18,855 bases of DNA, from assembly GCA_964505325.1 (NCBI GenBank), contig CAZDHT010000081.1:1-18855 (forward strand), written 5' to 3'. Position numbers and translations under genes: made by a program. This DNA is from CAZDHT01 sp964505325. GTDB lineage: Bacteria; Planctomycetota; PUPC01. Numbering within the stretch: the stretch's first letter is position 1; each line of letters opens with the position of its first letter. Below, in pieces: positions 1 to 7,803 of this stretch. Under the pieces are notes generated by a model. That model worked only from the letters and a program-made list of their open reading frames with translations. It searched no databases and was not told where the DNA came from.

Positions 1-111
1 CTGGACCGCCGAGACCTCGTCCTCATTGAACCGCGCCGACCACGCCGCCCGCGCTCCTTCGTCCATCTCCGCCTGATGGTCCCGGTAGAACTCCGTGGCC
101 TCCCTGCCGCC
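1..111 (-). pseudogene. Phage terminase large subunit-like fragment, 5' truncated, running off the left edge
   Basis: On the minus strand the codons from about 111 down to 1 read as a plausible protein containing ATEFYRDHQAEMDEGARAAW followed by SARFNEDEVSAVQ. This resembles, from memory, the segment of phage terminase large subunits with a pattern like FYxxxxxxMDxGAxxxWPxRxxxxExSAxQ. The open frame extends back to about 219, where it meets two consecutive TGA codons (225-220). The part upstream of about 111 does not resemble a terminase to me and has no ATG with a ribosome-binding site. I therefore read it as an internal piece of a terminase gene that has lost its 5' end next to the tdh promoter. 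The rest of the gene lies outside the window. The terminase call rests on one short remembered motif, so it is moderate at best. An assembly junction is another explanation. Confidence 0.42.
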
Positions 112-142
112 GAGAGATACTGGGCGCGCCGCCAGTTCCACG

Positions 143-170
143 TTGATTTTTCCACCGGGTCCGCTATATT
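143..170 (+). promoter_or_regulatory. Candidate sigma70-type promoter for the tdh operon
   Basis: A TTGATT -35-like hexamer (143-148) and a TATATT -10-like hexamer (165-170) are separated by 16 bases. They lie in a locally AT-rich patch of otherwise GC-rich sequence. A start point near 177 would give a leader of about 33 bases before the tdh ATG at 210, which has a CAAGGA Shine-Dalgarno sequence at 196-201. Confidence 0.5.
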
Positions 171-209
171 CAACACCAGGATAAGGTTCATTCCCCAAGG
201 ACGCGGGAT

Positions 210-1244
210 ATGCGGGCCATCATCAAGGCAGACCCCGGCGAAGGCGTGGAGTTTGGTGACGTGCCCCGTCCCGTCCCCGGCCCGCGCGACGTCTTGATCC
301 GCGTGAAGAAGACCGGCATCTGCGGGACCGACCGGCACATCTATGAATGGGACCAATGGGCCGCCGGGCGCATCAAGCCGCCGCTCGTCATCGGCCATGA
401 GTTCGCCGGCGTGGTGGAGGAAGTCGGCAGCGCGGTCCGTTCCGTACAACCCGGCGACCGCGTCAGCGGCGAAGGCCACATCGGATGCGGCCACTGCTAC
501 TGCTGCCGCACCGGCCAGCCCCACATCTGTGAGCACCTGCACATCCTCGGTGTAGACGTCCAGGGAGCCTTCGCCGAGTACGTGCGGCTGCCGGAGTCGA
601 ACATCTGGGAGATCGATCCGGACATCTGCGACGATCAGGCGTGTCTGTTCGATCCGTTCGGTAATGCCATGCAGACAGTGATGGCCCAGCCGATCTCCGG
701 CAGGCAGGTGCTGGTGGTCGGGTGCGGGCCGATCGGCCTGATGGCCGTCGGGATTCTGCGTGCCGGCGGGGCCGATCGCATCATCGCCGTCGATCCCAAG
801 CCGTCCCGGCGCGAACTGGCGAAGGTGATGGGCGCCGACGTGGTGCTCGAACGGGACGACGAAGGCGCGGTAAAACAAGAGACCGACCACGGCGGCGTGG
901 ATGTGATGTTGGAGATGAGCGGGAATTCCGGGGCGATCACGGAGGGCTTTCGCAGCGTTCGACACGGCGGAGAGGTGGCTCTGCTGGGCATCCCCCCCGG
1001 TGACGTCACGCTGCCGTGGGCCGAGCAGATCATCTTCAAGGGATTGACCATTCGCGGCATCAACGGGCGGAAGATCTTCGAGACCTGGTACCAGTGCGAG
1101 AGCTTTCTCCGCCGCCACCCGAAGCTGCTCGAGCCGCTCATCACCCACCGCCTTCGATTCGATCAGTTCGAAGACGGCGTCCGCGCCATGCAGAGCGGCG
1201 CCGCGTGCAAGGTCGTCCTCGATTGGCAGGATGCAGACACTTAG
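210..1244 (+). CDS. tdh: L-threonine 3-dehydrogenase (zinc, NAD-dependent)
   Basis: This 344-residue cytoplasmic enzyme should oxidise L-threonine to 2-amino-3-ketobutyrate with NAD+. It has the family's usual length and aligns along its whole length, as I recall it, with E. coli Tdh. Catalytic zinc residues are C38 (in TGICGTDRHIYEWD), H63 and E64 (IGHEF). The structural zinc cysteines are C93, C96, C99 and C107 in GCGHCYCCRTGQPHIC, the same positions as in E. coli. FDPFGNAMQT and the Rossmann glycine motif VVGCGPIG follow, with the conserved ITHR near the C-terminus. The ATG at 210 has a Shine-Dalgarno CAAGGA eight bases upstream. It ends 12 bases before kbl, the classical partner, which supports threonine rather than another polyol as substrate. 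It is first in the plus-strand run and directly downstream of a promoter-like sequence. Confidence 0.96.
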   Translation: MRAIIKADPGEGVEFGDVPRPVPGPRDVLIRVKKTGICGTDRHIYEWDQWAAGRIKPPLVIGHEFAGVVEEVGSAVRSVQPGDRVSGEGHIGCGHCYCCRTGQPHICEHLHILGVDVQGAFAEYVRLPESNIWEIDPDICDDQACLFDPFGNAMQTVMAQPISGRQVLVVGCGPIGLMAVGILRAGGADRIIAVDPKPSRRELAKVMGADVVLERDDEGAVKQETDHGGVDVMLEMSGNSGAITEGFRSVRHGGEVALLGIPPGDVTLPWAEQIIFKGLTIRGINGRKIFETWYQCESFLRRHPKLLEPLITHRLRFDQFEDGVRAMQSGAACKVVLDWQDADT

Positions 1245-1256
1245 GGGGCCGTTGCG

Positions 1257-2444
<1,188 letters not shown>

Positions 2445-2479
2445 TACTGCGCCAATACCAGATAGTGGGGCAAGAGAAA

Positions 2480-5077
2480 ATGAAAACCGACAGGAACCTC
2501 GTCTGCTTCTTTCTTCTGTGCGGGCTTGTCGCGCCGCTGTTCGCAGCAGAGCCGAAGTTGAGCGACAGGATTGCGGAGGCGCCGGCGAACACGTGGACCG
2601 AGGTCCAAAGCGATGACTTCGGCGGGCGGTTTGCGAGCAGCATCGCGTACATGCCGTCGGTCAACGCGATGATGTGGTGGGGGGCGCGGGTCCACAGCAA
2701 GACGATCCGGTCCTACGACACCGAGCACTTCGACCTGGCCACCGCTCAGTGGATCGAGGCGTTCCCGCCCGGCAAGGAGGCCTGGAAGGCGAAGCCGAAG
2801 CAGTGGCCGGACTGGAGCATGTCCGGCTCGGGCTACTTCTACGAACGCGACGGGGTGAAGCTGCCGCGGCCGCTGATGTCCTACTGGCAGATGGCGTGGG
2901 ACGCGCACAAGGGGCGGATGATCTACTACGTCGGCGGGCTCACGTTCGCTTATGATCCGGCGAAGCGTGCGTGGACGCAGTTCAAGACGACGCCGGTCGG
3001 CCCGCCGCTCCGGCTGATGGGCAGCGCGCTCGTCGCCGTGCCCGATCAGAAGAAGCTCGTCCTCTTCGGCGGCTTCGGCTGCGAGAACCGCGAGGGCCGC
3101 CCGCGCACGTGGTATTTTGACTGTGAGAGGAACGAGTGGGTGCGGCCGATGTTGGTCCATCCGCAGGTCACTGAACTCCGCACGAGGATCGCCGAACTCG
3201 GTCGGCGAGCGCGCCGTCTCCGCCGCGCCGTGCAGGACCTCGAAAAGCTCGCGCCGGATGCGCGGAAGACGCCAGCCGCCACGCTGGCCGACGCGGCCGA
3301 GAAGCTGGCCGCCGACGTGACGGACGCCGCCGAGACCGACGTGCACAAGCGCTTCGTGATGACCAAGTTGAAGCAGCGAACGTTCGAGGGCCTGCCCGAA
3401 AAGGCCAGGCGGCCCGCACGAGCGCTTCGTTCCGGAGCCACGACCCTGCGCGAAGCCGCCGACGTCGGCTCCGCCGTGACCCACATGACCGAGGCCGAGG
3501 ACGCCCTGCGCTACGACCTGGTCGATGAGTTGCGTTTCGAGCCGCCGCCCCGCTGCAATGCCCCGATGGCCTACGACACGAAAAACCGGCTCGTCGTCCT
3601 CTTCGGCGGCAGCCACCTCGACTACGACCATGCCGACACCTGGGTCCTGGACGTCGCAAAGACCCGTTGGGAGCAGCGCTACCCGAGGCTCAGCCCGCCC
3701 GCCCAGCAGGCCCACGGCCTCTGCTACCTCGAAAAGTCCGGCCTCGTCCTCCTGGCCAGCGCCCTCGGCAACTGGACGTACGACGCCGCGAAGAACGTGT
3801 GGACGCCCGTCGCCGGCGCCACGCCCAAGTGCCACTTCTTCACCAGCGCCGCCGTGCCGGGCACGGACATCGTCATCGGCTGCGCCGCGTGGTCGTGGGA
3901 CCATCGCCGCAACACGTACGTCTATCGCCTCGACCCCGCGACCGCGCCGGCCAAGCACAAGGCGTTCGCCACCCACTCCCGCCGCGGCCCGGCGCCGAAG
4001 ACGCAGCGCTACTCGCGCAAGTGGTTCGACGATGTGCCGCGCGCCGATCCGGCCAAGGTCGCCGCGGCGCTCAAGGCCATCCCCGACAACACCTGGACCG
4101 TGCTCAAGGTCCCCAAGCGGCTCAAGGCGCGGACGTGGAGCAGTTGTACGTTCGACGCCGGGCGCCGCGAGATCATCTACTGGGGCGGCGGGCACTCGGG
4201 CAACGTGAACAGCAACGTCGACCACTTCAGCCTGCACACAGGGCGCTGGAGCACGAACGTCGACCCGATGTGGAAGCCGTGGCCGTTCGGCGCCAAGGCG
4301 GCCTGCCCCAACGGCCGCACCTACCAGAACGAGCCGTGGACCATGCACGCCCGCAAGACCTACGCGTGGGACCCGGTCAGCGGCATGGTCGCGATGGCCC
4401 ACGTCGGCGGCGGAGGCCATTACCGGGTCCGCAGCCCGGACGGCGGCAAGAGCGGCCGGTACACGTACATCTATCACCCCGCGTGGGGCGAGTGGGTTGA
4501 CGTAGTCGAGACGCCGTTCCGCTGCGGGTACCACGGCTGCGCGGCAAGCACGCCGAAAGGCGTGATGCTGCTCGACGGCGGCCAGCTCTGGCTGCTCGAC
4601 GTGAAAGGCCGCAAGTGGACCAAGTACGGGCCGCCCGAGCGGCTGCCCGCCGGCGAGTACTACACGACCGTCTACGACTCGAAGCGCGACCGGCTGGTCT
4701 ACCTCGCCGGCGTGCGCGACCGGACAACCCGGAAGACGAGCCCCGTGATGCACGTGTTCGACATCAAGGCGAAGAAGTGGGCAAAGGCGTCGCCGCAGGG
4801 CGCCGGCTGCTACAGCCGCGACGCCGCCTACGTGCCCGGCCAGGACGGCATCTTCGCGCACGCGGGCAGCGGGGCGTTCAAGGTCTACCTCTGTGCCGAG
4901 AACAAGTGGATCGACGCACCGGCCATCCATGGCGCCCGAAAGGGCGTCAGCGAGCAGGCCCTCACCATCGACCCGGCGACCGAGTTGATCCTGTTCATAG
5001 ATGCCCGCGGGTTCTGCGGGCCGTTCGACCTCCAGGCGTTCCGGCTGAACGTCGGTAAGCTGCCCCAGGCGCCATAG
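2480..5077 (+). CDS. Exported kelch-type beta-propeller protein with an internal helical insertion
   Basis: This is a protein of 865 residues. It opens with a signal peptide (MKTDRNLVCFFLLCGLVAPL, then FAAE), so it is probably exported; cleavage is likely near residues 22-23. Kelch/galactose-oxidase-like blade motifs recur: KKLVLFGGFG with WYFDCERNEW, RLVVLFGGSH with TWVLDVAKTRWEQ, REIIYWGGGHSG with DHFSLHTGRW, GVMLLDGGQLWLLDVKGRKW, and RLVYLAGVRD with MHVFDIKAKKW. Between the first two blades, roughly residues 226-348, sits a charged Ala/Arg/Glu/Leu-rich stretch predicted by eye to be helical or coiled coil. I see no enzyme active site. The ATG at 2480 is preferred over an in-frame GTG at 2465 because it begins the signal peptide cleanly. 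It follows kbl by 35 bases and precedes the next propeller gene by 18. Ligand and function are unknown; binding or scaffolding is the family's usual role. Confidence 0.85.
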   Translation: MKTDRNLVCFFLLCGLVAPLFAAEPKLSDRIAEAPANTWTEVQSDDFGGRFASSIAYMPSVNAMMWWGARVHSKTIRSYDTEHFDLATAQWIEAFPPGKEAWKAKPKQWPDWSMSGSGYFYERDGVKLPRPLMSYWQMAWDAHKGRMIYYVGGLTFAYDPAKRAWTQFKTTPVGPPLRLMGSALVAVPDQKKLVLFGGFGCENREGRPRTWYFDCERNEWVRPMLVHPQVTELRTRIAELGRRARRLRRAVQDLEKLAPDARKTPAATLADAAEKLAADVTDAAETDVHKRFVMTKLKQRTFEGLPEKARRPARALRSGATTLREAADVGSAVTHMTEAEDALRYDLVDELRFEPPPRCNAPMAYDTKNRLVVLFGGSHLDYDHADTWVLDVAKTRWEQRYPRLSPPAQQAHGLCYLEKSGLVLLASALGNWTYDAAKNVWTPVAGATPKCHFFTSAAVPGTDIVIGCAAWSWDHRRNTYVYRLDPATAPAKHKAFATHSRRGPAPKTQRYSRKWFDDVPRADPAKVAAALKAIPDNTWTVLKVPKRLKARTWSSCTFDAGRREIIYWGGGHSGNVNSNVDHFSLHTGRWSTNVDPMWKPWPFGAKAACPNGRTYQNEPWTMHARKTYAWDPVSGMVAMAHVGGGGHYRVRSPDGGKSGRYTYIYHPAWGEWVDVVETPFRCGYHGCAASTPKGVMLLDGGQLWLLDVKGRKWTKYGPPERLPAGEYYTTVYDSKRDRLVYLAGVRDRTTRKTSPVMHVFDIKAKKWAKASPQGAGCYSRDAAYVPGQDGIFAHAGSGAFKVYLCAENKWIDAPAIHGARKGVSEQALTIDPATELILFIDARGFCGPFDLQAFRLNVGKLPQAP

Positions 5078-5095
5078 CTTCACAGGGAGTTCACG

Positions 5096-7783
5096 ATGCG
5101 TGTCGCCCTGTCCCTCGTGCTCACGGCTGCAATGGCCGCTTCGACCCTCGCGGCCGAGCCGCCGAGGTTCACCCGCAAGCCCACCGCCGTGACGGTCGGC
5201 GGCAAGGTGCGAATCGAATTCGCCGTCGACCGCGAGACGGACGTAGCGGTGTTTATCCAGGACGCCAAGGCGAACGTCGTCCGTCATCTCGTCGCCGGGG
5301 TGGTCGGGCCGAACGCGCCGGCGCCGCTCGCGAAGAACTCGCTCTCGCAGAGCATTCCGTGGGATGGCAGAGCGGACTATGGGAAGCCAGCCGGTGACGG
5401 CCCTTTCAGGGTTCGCGTCGCCATCGGCCTCGGTGCGAAGCTCGACAAGGTGCTCATGGAGGACCCGCTGAACTTCGGCGGCGGCAAGGGCGGCGTGAAG
5501 GGCCTCGCAGTCGGCCCGGACGGCACGCTCTACGTGCTCAACAGCTTCGGCGCCGCGGTGCCCAACTGGAGCGGCGAGCGGATCGTCGCCCTCGACCGCG
5601 ACGGCCGATACCTGCGGACCGTGATGCCGTTCCCGTCGAGCCTGGAGAAGGCGGAGGTCGCCGGATACGGCGTGGTCGAGCTGGACGGCCGCCCCGCGCC
5701 GCTGGTCCACAGCATCGCCGGCCGCAGCTTCTGCGGCGCCGAGACGAATCGCAAGGCGGGAATGGCCGTGACGCCCGACGGCGTGATCCTCCGCCCGGTC
5801 GGCGGGTACCGCGGCCGCGGGCTGATCGCGTTGTCGGCCATCGACGTGAAGGGCGGGGCGCCGTGGGGCGCGGAGAAGGGCCCGCCGCTTTCGAAGATGA
5901 GCCGCGGCAAGTTCGGCCGCTCCTTCGTCGCCGTGTCGGCGGACGGCAAGTGGGCGTACCTCAGCGGCCTCGGCCAGGTCCGGATGGACAAACAGAAGCG
6001 TGCCGTCGGCGTCTCCTTCTCCGCCGTCTACCGCGTCAAGCTGCCCGAACGCACCCCGGCCGCGGTGTTCTTCGGTAAACCGGAGGAGACCGGCGCCGAC
6101 GGAACGCACCTGGGCGGCACGCCCCGCGGCCTCGCCATCGACGGCCGGGGCAACCTGCTGATCGCCGATCCCGCGAACAGGCGGGTCGTCGTGGTGTCGG
6201 AGAACGACGCGTCGTTCGTCGGCTCATTCGCTGTTGAGGGCGCCGACCACGTCGCCGCCGACCCCAAGACCGGCGCGACCTACGTGACGCGCATCCTCGC
6301 GAAGAGCGACGTCGAACTGGTCAAGCTCAAGGGATGGCAGGACGCGACGGCCATCGCCACGCTCACGGTGAGACGCGAGGGCGATCCGACCCAGCCGTGG
6401 ATGATGGCGCTGGACGCAACGGCGAAACCGCCGGTCCTGTGGCTGGGCGGCGACCGCGGCAGCCTGCTGCGGATCGAGGACCGGGGCGCGGCGTTCGCCA
6501 AGCCGGTCCGCATCAGCCGGCCGAAGTACGGCAACTCCGCGTTCGTCGACGTCCACGTCGACCGCTTCCGCCGCGACCGCGAGGTCTACGCCCGCTGCGG
6601 CCAGGGCACGTGGTATCGCTTCAACGAGGCGAAGGGCACGATCACCAAGGTTCGCTGTAACGTGCCCAGCGGCGCCGGCTCGTGCATCGGCGTTGGGCCG
6701 CGCGGCAACCTGTACATGGTCGGCTGGCCGTATCACCTGTTCCGCTTCGACCGCGACGGAAAGCCGCTGCCGTGGGGGTTCGAGGGCTACCCCGGCGAGG
6801 CGCTCGGCAAGACGGGCAAGATGCAGAAGGTCAAGCCCGGGCCCAAGCACGGGCAATACTCGCCGACGAGCATGACGTTCATGACGCACACGCTCGGCGT
6901 GCGGCATGACGGCCACATCTTCGTGTTCGAGCCCGGGCACGCCGGCGGCCGGCCGCCCAAGATGCTCGTCGAGTTCACCCCCGACGGCCGCCGGGTCGAC
7001 CGCGATCCGATCATCTGGAAGATCTCCGACACCGCCATCGGCCCCAAGTTCGACGCCGCGGGCAACATCTACGTGGCCGAGCAGGTCAAGCCGGTGGGCG
7101 AGCCGTATCCAGCGGAATTCGTGGCGAAGTTCGGGTCGGTGAAGCTCGGCAAGAACAAAGGACGCAGCGCCGAACTAAAGGGCATCCAGCACCAGGTCGC
7201 GACCATGTACGGGAGCATCGTGAAGTTTACGCCGAAGGGCGGGATGTTTCACTTCGGAGGCGAGAATCCTTTCGGCAAGGCGCAGCCTAAGCTGGCGGAT
7301 GGGCTGAAGACGGTGCTGGCCACGAGCTTTCACGGGAACCGGCTGTATCCGCTGCGGGTGACCGGGGCGGAGTGGATCCGCATGGGCATCAGCCACGTCG
7401 ACCTGTTCTACTGCAACTGCGAGAACACGCGGTTCGACGTGGACGAATTCGGCCGCGTGTTCTATCCTGACCTCGGCCGGTTCCGCGTCGGCGTGCTCGA
7501 CACCAACGGCAACGCGATCACCCACTTCGGCGGCTACGGCAACCCGGAGAGCCGCGGGCCCGAGAGCCGCGTAATCGATCCGAAGACGGGCGAGCTGCGA
7601 CCGCGCCGGCCGGACGATCCGAAGGACCTGGTGAGCCCGTTCGCCACGCCGGACGTCGCGTTCGCGTGGCTGATCGGGGTGGGCGTGACGGACCGGTACG
7701 CATACATGGGCGACAGCATGAACCGGCGGGTGCTGCGGGCGAAGCTGGTCTCTGCGGCCGAGGCGACCTGCGAGATCAAGTGA
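5096..7783 (+). CDS. Exported NHL-repeat-like propeller protein with N-terminal FlgD/Ig-like domain
   Basis: This is a protein of 895 residues with a signal peptide (MRVALSLVLTAAMAASTLAA, cleavage near residue 20). Residues about 25-110 form a beta-sandwich-like segment ending in WDGRADYGKPAGDGPFRVRV, which resembles the FlgD Ig-like domain. NHL/SMP-30-like blades follow: GLAVGPDGTLYVLNS near residue 133, GLAIDGRGNLLIADPANRRV near 343, IGVGPRGNLYMVGW, PKFDAAGNIYVAEQ and VDEFGRVFYPDLGRFRVGVLD. A CNCEN pair of cysteines precedes the last of these; no CxxCH haem motif is present. The Shine-Dalgarno GGGAG (5085-5089) lies six bases before ATG. It is the middle gene of three exported propellers. 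No catalytic residues are recognisable, so a carbohydrate-binding, protein-binding or lyase-like role would be guesswork. Confidence 0.83.
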   Translation: MRVALSLVLTAAMAASTLAAEPPRFTRKPTAVTVGGKVRIEFAVDRETDVAVFIQDAKANVVRHLVAGVVGPNAPAPLAKNSLSQSIPWDGRADYGKPAGDGPFRVRVAIGLGAKLDKVLMEDPLNFGGGKGGVKGLAVGPDGTLYVLNSFGAAVPNWSGERIVALDRDGRYLRTVMPFPSSLEKAEVAGYGVVELDGRPAPLVHSIAGRSFCGAETNRKAGMAVTPDGVILRPVGGYRGRGLIALSAIDVKGGAPWGAEKGPPLSKMSRGKFGRSFVAVSADGKWAYLSGLGQVRMDKQKRAVGVSFSAVYRVKLPERTPAAVFFGKPEETGADGTHLGGTPRGLAIDGRGNLLIADPANRRVVVVSENDASFVGSFAVEGADHVAADPKTGATYVTRILAKSDVELVKLKGWQDATAIATLTVRREGDPTQPWMMALDATAKPPVLWLGGDRGSLLRIEDRGAAFAKPVRISRPKYGNSAFVDVHVDRFRRDREVYARCGQGTWYRFNEAKGTITKVRCNVPSGAGSCIGVGPRGNLYMVGWPYHLFRFDRDGKPLPWGFEGYPGEALGKTGKMQKVKPGPKHGQYSPTSMTFMTHTLGVRHDGHIFVFEPGHAGGRPPKMLVEFTPDGRRVDRDPIIWKISDTAIGPKFDAAGNIYVAEQVKPVGEPYPAEFVAKFGSVKLGKNKGRSAELKGIQHQVATMYGSIVKFTPKGGMFHFGGENPFGKAQPKLADGLKTVLATSFHGNRLYPLRVTGAEWIRMGISHVDLFYCNCENTRFDVDEFGRVFYPDLGRFRVGVLDTNGNAITHFGGYGNPESRGPESRVIDPKTGELRPRRPDDPKDLVSPFATPDVAFAWLIGVGVTDRYAYMGDSMNRRVLRAKLVSAAEATCEIK

Positions 7784-7803
7784 GGCACCCAGGAGAAACG
7801 AGG

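Noticed and set aside
76..297. A 73-codon plus-strand frame overlapping the start of tdh
   Set aside because: It overlaps the tdh promoter and coding start, has no ribosome-binding site and no similarity I recognise.
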